From: an uncultured Candidatus Saccharibacteria bacterium
GTDB taxonomy: Bacteria; Patescibacteriota; Saccharimonadia; Saccharimonadales; Saccharimonadaceae
Length of the DNA stretch: 40,970 nt
Reading direction: 5' to 3'
Assembly (NCBI GenBank): GCA_937889535.1
Contig: CALBZW010000021.1
Location: forward strand, 1 to 40,970
Shown: positions 6,409-14,094 of the stretch, piece after piece
How the letters are laid out: each line of letters begins with the position of its first letter
How positions within the stretch are numbered: the stretch's first letter is position 1
The notes under the pieces: generated by a model
What the model was told of the DNA's origin: nothing
The model's database searches: none
What the model saw: the letters and a program-made list of their open reading frames with translations, nothing else
Position numbers and translations under genes: made by a program

Positions 6409-7680
6409 ATGACATTGGTAATGCGTCTGAAGAAACGCTTTTATTTCGTAGCTGCTGGTTATTTCCGTTTTTTTGCAAATTTTGCTCTCCGGCGCTGGAA
6501 GCCACGCGTGATTGCAATTACCGGTTCCGCTGGTAAGACGACCATGCTCCATCTCGTTGAATTTGAGCTTGGCGACAGGGCGCATTATTCCCACGATGCG
6601 AATTCTGCATTCGGTATTGCTTTTGACCTTCTGGGAATGGACGGTGTGCGCGGTTCGAAGTTGCGCTGGCTGAAGTTGATTTTTCAGGCGCCTTTGCGTG
6701 CCTTACATTATAAGCGCAGCGGTGAGTTTTATATTGTTGAGATCGACGGCGAGCGCCCGCGCGAGACCGAGTTCCTTGCTAGCTGGCTAAAGCCGGAAGT
6801 TACGCTCTGGGTGTCTCTCGGCTTGTCGCACGCAGTGCAGTTTGAACAAGAAGTTAAGGAGGGTAAATTCCCGAATCTCGAAGAAGCGATTGCGCATGAA
6901 TTCGCTACTTTGCCGCAGAATACGACGGGGCGCGTTTATATCGACGCCGATAACGAGTTAATGCGCCGCTCGACCGAGGGGATTAAGGCTGAAGTTATTG
7001 CCGTGAGCCGAGATTCGCTGAAACGTTACAACGTCTATCCAATGCGTACTGATTTTGTCTTTGAGACGGCTTCGTTCCACTTCGCTCAGCCCCAGCCTAG
7101 AGACATCGCAGCTCAGTTACTCATGCTTGAGGGTCTAGTTGGGTATCTAAAAATTCCGCTGAAGACTGATTTTTCGACTATGCCGGTTCCGCCTGGGCGT
7201 AGTAGTTATTTTGCCGGAAAGAATGGCCTGAAAATCATTGATAGTAGCTATAATGCTCATATTATTAGCATGGCTAGCATGCTTGAGATGGTGGGGAGTC
7301 TTCACGCTGGGCATAAGTGGCTCGTGATTGGCGATATCGTCGACCAAGGCTCGCTTGAGCAGGAAGAGCATCGTAAACTGGCCGACCTGATTGCGGACGC
7401 GAACCCAGAAATGGTGATTTTAGTCGGCCGACGGACAAAAGAATATACTGCGCCGCGGCTACGTGAGCTTGGTGTCGAGACTCGGACGACGCTTGACCCG
7501 CATAAGGCTCTGAAGTTTATCGAAGAGAATACCAGCGGCGATGAAACTTTGATCTTTAAGGGCAGCCAGTATCTTGAATGGATTATCGAACAACTGCTGG
7601 AAAATCCCGAAGATGCCGCAAAACTCCCACGCCGTGAACCCGCCGCCGTGAAGCGTCGTGCGAAATGGGGGCTGAACTAA
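6409..7680 (+). CDS. Mur ligase-family protein (MurF/MurC-like)
   Basis: Mur ligases join amino acids or peptides to peptidoglycan precursors using ATP. The 423-residue protein has the P-loop ITGSAGKTT (residues 37-45), an early hydrophobic N-terminal segment in place of the usual substrate-binding domain, a central domain with VEIDGERP and LSHAVQFE, and a C-terminal Rossmann domain with PPGRSSYF and WLVIGDIVDQG. It is closest in layout to MurF, but the short N-terminus means the exact substrate is unclear. The ATG is 6 nt after TATAAT (6397-6402), indicating a leaderless transcript. It opens a five-gene cell-wall cluster and abuts the next gene with no gap. Confidence 0.85.
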   Translation: MTLVMRLKKRFYFVAAGYFRFFANFALRRWKPRVIAITGSAGKTTMLHLVEFELGDRAHYSHDANSAFGIAFDLLGMDGVRGSKLRWLKLIFQAPLRALHYKRSGEFYIVEIDGERPRETEFLASWLKPEVTLWVSLGLSHAVQFEQEVKEGKFPNLEEAIAHEFATLPQNTTGRVYIDADNELMRRSTEGIKAEVIAVSRDSLKRYNVYPMRTDFVFETASFHFAQPQPRDIAAQLLMLEGLVGYLKIPLKTDFSTMPVPPGRSSYFAGKNGLKIIDSSYNAHIISMASMLEMVGSLHAGHKWLVIGDIVDQGSLEQEEHRKLADLIADANPEMVILVGRRTKEYTAPRLRELGVETRTTLDPHKALKFIEENTSGDETLIFKGSQYLEWIIEQLLENPEDAAKLPRREPAAVKRRAKWGLN

Positions 7681-8970
7681 ATGGCAAAGACGAAATTATA
7701 TATCATTCATGGCTGGACTTATACTGTCGCCCCTTGGGAAAAGACGCTTGAATTATTAGAGAAAAAGAACGTTGACGTCGAAATGTTACATGTGCCAGGC
7801 TTGACGACTTCTTCCAAAAAGGTTTGGACGATTGAAGAGTATGTGAAGTGGGCTGACCGCAATATCCCGGATGGTGCGATCGCTTTGGGGCATAGTAATG
7901 GGGGGAGGATTTTATTGAATTTGTGTAGTGCGAACCCGGAGAAGCTAAAGCAGCTGATTCTACTCGATGCCGCTGGAGTGTATGAAGCGTCGTCGAAGCG
8001 CGACGTTGCGCGCAGCCTGTCGAAAAAGCTGAGTTTTTTGAAAAAAGTTCCAGGCTTGACGAAAGTCTGGCATAAGCTGACTGGCGCGACCGATTACGCT
8101 AAGGCTCCGCAGAACATGAAAGAAACCTTGGCAAATATGCTGGAATCAGACAAGAAACTTGATTTAACGAAAGTGACTACGCCTACATCGATTCTTTGGG
8201 GTGAAGCTGATGCTGTGACACCTCCACGCCAAGCCGAAGTTATGCATGAAAAAATCCCCAATAATGAGCTCGAAATATACCCTGACTGGACGCACGCACC
8301 ATATATTTCCCATCCAGCAGAGCTTGCGAAGGCAATCCTGAAAGTATTAGGGCATCCGCCAGAGGTTAAGCCGGTCGTAGAGGAAACTGTATCTGATACG
8401 ACTAAGGTTTCGGCGGCACTGGCGATTAAACGCGCTGAGAAACCGACTTTAAAAGCGAGTAGTGAAACAAACGGTGTAGCCCCTGATGTGCCGACTAAGT
8501 TAACCTTACGTAAGGAAGGTAGCCCGACCGAAGGCATGGTCGTAAGCGATGATGAGGGTGCGGCGGTTAAGTACGAGGCGAAGGTTACGCGAACTCCGAA
8601 AAAAATCACCGATACCGCTAAAGTCTCGGCCTCCGCTGGTTTTCGCAAAGCCCTGAGCCGCAAAAAGACTCCTGATACCGACGCCGCGCTCAGTTCAGCT
8701 TCGGCCAGCCTAAAAAAGGGCAACGGCGCAAAGAATGTGGATGACGCAAAAACTCGGTCGGCCGCTCTTGCCATCAAAAAAAGTGGCGCGAAGGAGACTA
8801 AAGAGGAAGAGTCGAAGAGTATCGTACCTGAAGAAGTTTCATTTGTTGAACTCGAGCCGGTTGTGCCGGTTGGTATGATTTCTAGCGCCGATGTACTAGA
8901 GAGTAAGGGTAGACATAGGTCAAAGATGGCAGGAAAGAAATCGAAGTCTACGAAGAAAGGCAAATCATGA
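7681..8970 (+). CDS. Alpha/beta hydrolase with long repetitive Lys/Ala-rich tail
   Basis: Residues 1-225 form an alpha/beta hydrolase: oxyanion segment HGW (10-12), nucleophile elbow GHSNGG with S72, acid D177 in GEAD and base H205 in WTHAPY. Residues 230-429 are low complexity and contain four degenerate copies of a motif like TKVSAALAIKK (near residues 241, 313, 337 and 358), ending in a strongly basic tail (KKSKSTKKGKS). The tail is unusual for this enzyme family and may bind anionic wall polymer, nucleic acid or partner proteins. The substrate is unknown; an esterase or amidase role in envelope precursor processing is plausible from its place between the Mur ligase and the DegT aminotransferase. 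It overlaps the next gene by 4 nt. Confidence 0.85.
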   Translation: MAKTKLYIIHGWTYTVAPWEKTLELLEKKNVDVEMLHVPGLTTSSKKVWTIEEYVKWADRNIPDGAIALGHSNGGRILLNLCSANPEKLKQLILLDAAGVYEASSKRDVARSLSKKLSFLKKVPGLTKVWHKLTGATDYAKAPQNMKETLANMLESDKKLDLTKVTTPTSILWGEADAVTPPRQAEVMHEKIPNNELEIYPDWTHAPYISHPAELAKAILKVLGHPPEVKPVVEETVSDTTKVSAALAIKRAEKPTLKASSETNGVAPDVPTKLTLRKEGSPTEGMVVSDDEGAAVKYEAKVTRTPKKITDTAKVSASAGFRKALSRKKTPDTDAALSSASASLKKGNGAKNVDDAKTRSAALAIKKSGAKETKEEESKSIVPEEVSFVELEPVVPVGMISSADVLESKGRHRSKMAGKKSKSTKKGKS

Positions 8971-10070
8971 TTTTTCTAGGTCAGGCCTCGAATTATCGCC
9001 CTAGTAAGGCCTTGGGGCATCTTTTTGCCTGGGGTAGCAAAAAGGACTCTTTAGAGTTGAAACGCAAGCTAGCCGAGAGGTATGGCGCGAAAGTTGATGA
9101 TGTATACCTGTATCATACCGGGCGCTCAGCGCTTGCAGCCGGGATTCAAGCCGTCGCACCTGAAGGTGGCGGAGTTGTGATTCCTGGACTGACTTGTATT
9201 GCGGTTGTCCGTGCGGTGCGCGCGGCTGGCTGTGTGCCGATTTTTGTCGATATTGACCCCGAAACGTTGCAGTACGACTGGGACGCTCTTGACAAAACGC
9301 TAAAGGTTTGCTATAACGTAAGTACAATAGTAGCGCAAAATACCCTTGGGCTACCGCTTGACATGGAGAAGCTCGAAAAAGTCGCTCACCAGCACGATTT
9401 GAAGATTGTTGAAGATTTGGCACACTCGGCTGGGCGATTCTATCCCGACGGCCGTGAGATTGGTACGGTTGGGGTCGCGAGCGCACTAAGTTTTGGTAAG
9501 GGGAAAGCGATCGATACGATGGCTGGCGGAGCGCTGGTATTGCGCGGCAGGGCGCGAGTAAAGCCAGTGCAGCCGACGCAGAAACCGTGTCGCGGTGACC
9601 GTTGGCGCGAAAGATGGTATCCGGTACTAGGCGTGATTATGAGGGCGGGATATCATATTGGACTCGGAAAAGTATTTACGGCGGTATTTTTGAAATTTAA
9701 ATGGATTCAAAAATCAGCAGATGCGGAGTTGAGTCTTAACACTCGGTTGACGCATTGGCAAGCGAAGCTGGCGGGCAGGCAATTGGAAAGTTTGCCAAGT
9801 ACGCCATTGCGTGGATATGCCTTTGTCCAGAAGCGAGACGAATTATTGAAAATATTGAAGTCGAAGGGGTATTATTTAGATGAAATCTGGTACGATACGC
9901 CGGTTTCACCGGCACGCTACGCTAAAGAAGCGGCTTTCCCGGAGAGCGAATGTCCAAATACCGTGAAAGTTGCGGCTGAAATCATTAACTATCCGAGCTG
10001 GTATAGCGCCGAACAACTTGCTCCAGTGAAAGAAATCATCCATAAATGGCAAAAAGGGGCGCATGAGTAA
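8967..10070 (+). CDS. DegT/DnrJ/EryC1-family PLP-dependent aminotransferase
   Basis: This is a fold-type I aminotransferase of the family that makes amino sugars. The 367-residue protein has TGRSALAAGI (PLP phosphate site), VIPGLTCIAV, the PLP-ring Asp in VEDLAHSAG (D150), and SFGKGK followed by a glycine pair, giving K180 as the likely Schiff-base lysine. The C-terminal part is shorter and more divergent than in classic sugar aminotransferases. It overlaps the hydrolase by ATGA and the first femX by 8 nt, so translation is coupled. The context suggests it supplies an amino sugar or amino donor for the envelope (inference). Confidence 0.85.
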   Translation: MIFLGQASNYRPSKALGHLFAWGSKKDSLELKRKLAERYGAKVDDVYLYHTGRSALAAGIQAVAPEGGGVVIPGLTCIAVVRAVRAAGCVPIFVDIDPETLQYDWDALDKTLKVCYNVSTIVAQNTLGLPLDMEKLEKVAHQHDLKIVEDLAHSAGRFYPDGREIGTVGVASALSFGKGKAIDTMAGGALVLRGRARVKPVQPTQKPCRGDRWRERWYPVLGVIMRAGYHIGLGKVFTAVFLKFKWIQKSADAELSLNTRLTHWQAKLAGRQLESLPSTPLRGYAFVQKRDELLKILKSKGYYLDEIWYDTPVSPARYAKEAAFPESECPNTVKVAAEIINYPSWYSAEQLAPVKEIIHKWQKGAHE

Positions 10071-11124
10071 TATGGGGAAGGCAGAGCAAGGGGTACGTCC
10101 AGAGCGGGCAGCGCTGGAAGAAAAATGGCAGCAGATTCAGGCGCATTTTTCGGAGGCGAATTTCTTGCAGTCGCCAGCTTGGCAGAAGATGAATGAACTG
10201 GTGGGGCACAAAGTGATTATTGATGCTAACGACGATACTTGGTGCCTGATGATCGTGAAGGATGCGAAGCGCGGACGCTATCTCGAAGTCCCGGGTGGAC
10301 CGCTCGTAGATTGGGGGAATGAGGAACAAGTTAGGCGGGTTTTTGGGCGGATTCGAGAGACTGCCAAACGAGAAAAATGCGTTTTCGTGCGGCTTCGACC
10401 ACAACTCGAGCGGAGTGCGGAAAATGAAGTGCGCCTGGAGGCATTAGGGGCGAGGAAGGCTCCGATGCACCTGCACGCTGAACATACGGTCATCATTGAC
10501 TTGACCGAGAGCGAAGAGCAGTTGTTGAAGAATATGCGCAAGCAGACTCGGTATGAGGTTAGGCGTGCTGAGAAACTAGGGATTAAGGTCGAATGGGGAA
10601 ATGGCGAGGAGTTGTTTCGCGAATTTCATGCCGTGCAAGCGGAGACCGCAGCGCGGCAAAAGTTTGTTCCGCCCGATTTGAAAACGCTGTTGGCCGAGCG
10701 CGAAGCCTTTGGTGAGAACGCGCGGATCTATGTCGCGCGTACAGCGGAGGGCGAAGCGGTGGCGTATGGGCTGGTATTGATTGATGGAATAGAAGCGGAG
10801 TATTTCGAGGCCGCTTCGACGGAGCTGAACCGTAAAATCCCGGGGGCATATGCCTTACAATGGCAAGTGATGCGCGATTTGAAGGCGCTAGATGTTAGAC
10901 GGTATAATTTGTGGGGCATTGCGCCGTTAAAAGTTACCGGAGGCAAAGGACGGCATGTCGTTGCGGATTCGAGACACCGTTACGCCGGCGTTACGACTTT
11001 CAAGACCGGCTTCGGCGGTGAGGTCATAGAATATGTCCCAGCGCAGGATATTGTAATTAAGCGAATGAGGTATGGTGTGAATTGGTTAATTGAGGCTATT
11101 AGAAAAAAGAAAAGACATCTATAA
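10063..11124 (+). CDS. FemX/FemAB-type peptidoglycan bridge transferase (copy 1)
   Basis: FemX-type enzymes transfer amino acids from aminoacyl-tRNA onto peptidoglycan stem peptides. The 353-residue protein has two GNAT-like halves: VKDAKRGRYLEVPGGPLVDW and FVRLRPQLE in the first, then MRKQTRYEVRRAEKLGIKVEW, the FHAVQAETAARQKF helix, and the late strand RYNLWGIAPL. It is a paralogue of the next gene, with the same order of motifs and diverged sequence. A strong promoter on the opposite strand lies just after its stop codon and would produce antisense RNA. Confidence 0.88.
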   Translation: MSNMGKAEQGVRPERAALEEKWQQIQAHFSEANFLQSPAWQKMNELVGHKVIIDANDDTWCLMIVKDAKRGRYLEVPGGPLVDWGNEEQVRRVFGRIRETAKREKCVFVRLRPQLERSAENEVRLEALGARKAPMHLHAEHTVIIDLTESEEQLLKNMRKQTRYEVRRAEKLGIKVEWGNGEELFREFHAVQAETAARQKFVPPDLKTLLAEREAFGENARIYVARTAEGEAVAYGLVLIDGIEAEYFEAASTELNRKIPGAYALQWQVMRDLKALDVRRYNLWGIAPLKVTGGKGRHVVADSRHRYAGVTTFKTGFGGEVIEYVPAQDIVIKRMRYGVNWLIEAIRKKKRHL

Positions 11125-11128
11125 TTCC

Positions 11129-11157
11129 ATTATACCACAGATATTAGAAAAAGTCAA
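11129..11157 (-). promoter_or_regulatory. Antisense promoter between the two femX genes
   Basis: On the minus strand TTGACT and TATAAT are 17 nt apart, the same form as known gene promoters in this window, with TGTGG before the -10 box. It points back into femX copy 1, where no minus-strand gene is evident. Confidence 0.6.
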
Positions 11158-11182
11158 TACTAATCAATTGAAACGGAGCAAA

Positions 11183-12202
11183 ATGAAGATCATCGACGCT
11201 AAAAATCGTGAAAAATGGGATCAATTTGTCACTAGTCATCCAGAGGCGAATTTTCTACAATCATGGGATTTTTATGAGTTTCATCGCAGTCGTGGGAATG
11301 AGATTGTACGTCGCGTTGCCCTAGACGATAATGGCGAGATCGTTGCCGCATACGCCGGTGTCGTCGAGGATGCGAAGCGTGGCCGACACCTCGCGGTGGC
11401 GGGCGGACCGATTTTGAATTGGGGCCAGCTAGAACTGGTGGAGGCGATTTTCCGGGATATGGCTGAACAAGGCAAAACGCATAAATGCGTTTTTGTACGG
11501 GTCCGCCCGCAGCTCGAGCGGAGCATTGAGAGTCTGGAGCTGATGCGGAGACTCGGTGCGAAGCCAGCGCCAATGTATTTGTCGGTTGAGTTCGCTGGCG
11601 TGCTGAATCTCGAAAAGGATGAGGACGAGATTTTGAAAGGCATGCGCCAGAGGTTGCGACGCGCACTGCGTAAAGGCGCAAAAAACGGCATCGAAATCGA
11701 AAAGAGTACCGACCCGCAGGATATCCACGAGTTTTATGAAATCCAGAAGCAGACCGCCGGTCGACACGGTTTTGTTGCTTTTTCTGAGGATTTTCTAACG
11801 AAGCAGTTCTCGGCTTTTGCGAAGCATGGCGAGGCAGTGCTGTATTCCGCGAAATACCAAGGTGAAACTTTGGCGCAAAACTTTATGATTTTTTATGGCA
11901 ATGAGGCCTCATATCACTATGGCGTCAGCTCAGAACTCGGAACGAAGCTATCTGGAGCACCACTGTTACATATGGAAGCGATGCGCGATGCACGTGAGCG
12001 GGGAATTGGACGATATAATTTTTGGGGAATTGTCGGTGAAGATGAGACTTGGCATCGTTTCTATGGGGTTTCGCAGTTTAAGCGCGGCTTTGGTGTCGAA
12101 GAGTTTAAATATGTTCCGGCTCATGATATTGTGCTAAAGCCAGGCCGATATGCGGTAACGAAGCTCATTGAAGGTGTACGCAAAAAAGTCCGGCACGTTT
12201 AA
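11183..12202 (+). CDS. FemX/FemAB-type peptidoglycan bridge transferase (copy 2)
   Basis: The protein has 339 residues starting MKIIDA. This ATG is preferred because it follows a CGGAG site; an upstream frame extension to 11090 would overlap copy 1 and the antisense promoter. It has the same two-GNAT layout as copy 1: VEDAKRGRHLAVAGGPILNW, FVRVRPQLE, MRQRLRRALRKGAKNGIEIE, HEFYEIQKQTAGRHGF, RYNFWGIVG. Two tandem copies suggest sequential addition of two bridge residues, as FemA and FemB do in other bacteria (inference). A terminator follows. Confidence 0.88.
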   Translation: MKIIDAKNREKWDQFVTSHPEANFLQSWDFYEFHRSRGNEIVRRVALDDNGEIVAAYAGVVEDAKRGRHLAVAGGPILNWGQLELVEAIFRDMAEQGKTHKCVFVRVRPQLERSIESLELMRRLGAKPAPMYLSVEFAGVLNLEKDEDEILKGMRQRLRRALRKGAKNGIEIEKSTDPQDIHEFYEIQKQTAGRHGFVAFSEDFLTKQFSAFAKHGEAVLYSAKYQGETLAQNFMIFYGNEASYHYGVSSELGTKLSGAPLLHMEAMRDARERGIGRYNFWGIVGEDETWHRFYGVSQFKRGFGVEEFKYVPAHDIVLKPGRYAVTKLIEGVRKKVRHV

Positions 12203-12207
12203 TATGG

Positions 12208-12243
12208 AGCCCTCGAACGCAATAGATGCGACGAGGGCTTTCA
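12208..12243 (+). terminator. Terminator of the cell-wall operon
   Basis: A GCCCTCG / CGAGGGC hairpin ends in TTTC. It immediately precedes the 3' end of cassette C. Confidence 0.65.
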
Positions 12244-12273
12244 TAAGGAAAGATCGGCACCGAACTGGGCAAC

Positions 12274-12474
12274 CTAGAGGCAGCGGAGGGGGAAACCGTT
12301 CCAACGATTGTTGTTGTTTGACGGATAGACTTCACTTGGATTAACGCCTAAGTTGTAAGCGTTGGTAGTAGATTTAGCGGTACGAGACCATCCGTAAAGA
12401 TTGTTGCCGACGTTGTTGACTGCGCCACTATTAGTATTGACGTACCCGCTACGGACAAAAGCCAAGCCAGGCAA
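12274..12474 (-). pseudogene. Cassette C: Asn-rich C-terminal FISUMP/lectin-like fragment
   Basis: On the minus strand it reads LAFVRSGYVNTNSG, a core with LYGWSRTAKSTTNAY and LGVNPSEVYPS, then four Asn, RWNGFPLRCL and a TAG stop. The core has the same 20 + 32 residue spacing as A, B, D and E. It is strikingly rich in AAC/AAT codons exactly where the other cassettes vary. Its 3' flank after CTCTA differs from the block shared by B, E and G. It lies between the terminator of the femX operon and the terminator-like T run of the element at 12482-12657, and has no promoter or ribosome-binding site of its own. Confidence 0.6.
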
Positions 12475-12481
12475 ACTTTCT

Positions 12482-12657
12482 AAAAAGAAATCACTTTCTT
12501 CGGTTCAGCCTTAGCAGAACCCAATTTTCTTGTCTCCTTTTGTCGTCCTTTAGACTCTTGGAGCGTGATTTCACGATCTTTCGGGCGGAACCTTGAGCGG
12601 TCGGAGCTTGACCTCTATCACCGCTCGCCGTTCCCATGAGCCTAAAACTCACTATTT
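12482..12657 (-). other. Unresolved ~175-nt element: structured RNA or small basic protein
   Basis: On the minus strand a TAAAAT box (12659-12664) is followed by several strong potential stems: GAGCGGT/ACCGCTC inside GGAAC/GTTCC, then CGTG-AAAT-CACG, then GGTTC/GAACC. The end is an AAGAAA/TTTCTT hairpin with a T run. It also holds a basic frame from an ATG at 12639 (MGTASGDRGQ..., 48 codons) and another open frame ending AKAEPKKVISF that lacks a normal start. It does not match tmRNA, RNase P or SRP RNA by eye. It may instead be the 3' UTR of the MBL gene that ends at 12679. Confidence 0.35.
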
Positions 12658-12678
12658 CATTTTAGCATAAGCCGTTTA

Positions 12679-13314
12679 TTACAAATCAATGCTCTCACCG
12701 CTACTTAGTGGCGCAAATTCACCACCAGTTTCCTCGCAAGCTCGCCTTAGCCAGTTATTATAGACCCCATTTCCAAACTCCGAGAGCAGGGCATTATGTA
12801 CCGGTAATACGATTTTTGGCCGCACGGCTTCAATATACGCCATACTCTCGTTTACCTTGCACCATGGCGCCGCGCTCGGTACCAAGAGAACCTCTGGGCT
12901 GTCTATGTCCTCCGGCATATCAAACGAATCGCCCGGATTCACAATCATCTCGTCGATGACGACGCCGATATTGTCGCAAGGCACTTCGCCATCAATAATT
13001 TCACCGTGATCCTTCCCGAAAAATCTTAGCTCAAACCCACTGAGATTAATGCTGTCACCTGCTTTTACGGCTGTCGCCTGGTCAAATTCCTCCACAGCAT
13101 CCGCCACTGTCAGGATTTGCGCTTCTGGATTGCGGGCTAGAAGCGCACTAACTCTTTCGGGCTGCAAATGGTCGCCGTGTCCATGTGTTATGATAATTGC
13201 CACGACATTGTCCAGCTCCGGTAAAGGCGTGGTAAATTCTACCGGGTCGCAGACAACTCTCCGACCCTCTTTTTCGATAACAATGCACGAATGGTCAAAC
13301 TTGGTTAATTTCAT
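12679..13314 (-). CDS. MBL-fold metal-dependent hydrolase
   Basis: The 211-residue protein belongs to the short UlaG-like branch of metallo-beta-lactamase-fold hydrolases. The metal motif THGHGDH (residues 43-49) is present, with later metal ligands in KDHGEI and a C-terminal PVHN. It begins MKLTKFDHSCIVIE, the first strand typical of this branch, and has no signal peptide, so it is a cytoplasmic enzyme. The substrate is unknown. A GGAGG site precedes the ATG and a TATAAT box lies just upstream. It is divergent from the DUF308-like gene. Confidence 0.88.
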   Translation of the reverse strand: MKLTKFDHSCIVIEKEGRRVVCDPVEFTTPLPELDNVVAIIITHGHGDHLQPERVSALLARNPEAQILTVADAVEEFDQATAVKAGDSINLSGFELRFFGKDHGEIIDGEVPCDNIGVVIDEMIVNPGDSFDMPEDIDSPEVLLVPSAAPWCKVNESMAYIEAVRPKIVLPVHNALLSEFGNGVYNNWLRRACEETGGEFAPLSSGESIDL

Positions 13315-13331
13315 CTTCCTCCTTTTCCTCT

Positions 13332-13388
13332 ATTATAGCATGTCCTGATGCGCGGTTTTCTGCCATAAAATAATATTTATGCTATACT
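13332..13388. promoter_or_regulatory. Divergent promoter region between the MBL and DUF308-like genes
   Basis: A minus-strand TATAAT (13332-13337) serves the MBL gene and a plus-strand TATACT (13383-13388) serves the 13411 gene. Both -35 boxes are weak. Confidence 0.5.
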
Positions 13389-13410
13389 AGAGTAAAATTT
13401 AGGAGGAATT

Positions 13411-14031
13411 ATGGCGCATATTAAGCGTAAGTATATTGATAGCCATTGGCTAGTATTCATTTTTCAGGGAGCAATTGCCTTATTATTTGGTTGTTTGACC
13501 CTTTTCACATCCGATTCGACCTCGGCTGGACTTGTGCCGGTTATCGGAATTTTTCTCCTCGCGCTCGCTATTGTCGAGTTTGCTAATTCAATCTATCGTA
13601 GTTACAATCGCCAGGGATGGGCAGTCTCGACCGCTGTAGCGGTTTTTGACGCTCTATTTGGCGTCTTATTGCTATTTATGATTAATGAGGGTATGACTTG
13701 GCACCTCATATTAATTGCGGCTTATACGTTACTCAGGGGCATTTTTGAGCTTGTAATTGGCTTCCGTACTACGGTTGACCCCACCGACCGCTTTATTTGG
13801 TGTCTCTGTGGCCTCTGTGGCCTTCTATTTGGCATCGTAATTTTCAACTCGGGTCATCTGGCTAATGTCGATTTCGTGCGCTTTTTCGGGGCTTATATGA
13901 TGATTCTCGGGGTATCTAGCTTGATTTATAGCATTCACAACCGCGAACAACAGCGCGAAGACCGCATAGCTCGCTCTGAAGCGGCTCATAAGGCTAAAGT
14001 TTCTCAAAAATCCAAGAACTCCAAAAAATAG
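13411..14031 (+). CDS. DUF308 / HdeD-like multi-pass membrane protein
   Basis: The 206-residue protein has about six hydrophobic segments in three similar pairs, the pattern of the HdeD/DUF308 family. Family members are associated with acid resistance in enterobacteria, but their molecular role is not established. The C-terminal 40 residues are polar and basic (REQQREDRIARSEAAHKAK). A GGAGG site sits 6 nt before the ATG. Cysteine clusters occur in the fifth segment (CLCGLCG). Confidence 0.75.
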   Translation: MAHIKRKYIDSHWLVFIFQGAIALLFGCLTLFTSDSTSAGLVPVIGIFLLALAIVEFANSIYRSYNRQGWAVSTAVAVFDALFGVLLLFMINEGMTWHLILIAAYTLLRGIFELVIGFRTTVDPTDRFIWCLCGLCGLLFGIVIFNSGHLANVDFVRFFGAYMMILGVSSLIYSIHNREQQREDRIARSEAAHKAKVSQKSKNSKK

Positions 14032-14094
14032 GTCGGCACGGCAGTTATTTCTGAAAATATGTTATAATGAGGTTTCAAGGAGATACTTTTTACT

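Noticed and set aside
8094..8963. A 289-codon minus-strand open frame opposite the hydrolase tail
   Set aside because: It arises from the low-complexity Lys/Ala-rich tail read backwards; the plus-strand frame is part of a tightly overlapping operon.
11090..11182. Upstream start for femX copy 2 at 11090
   Set aside because: It overlaps the end of copy 1 and the intergenic promoter, while the ATG at 11183 has a CGGAG site and begins the conserved domain.
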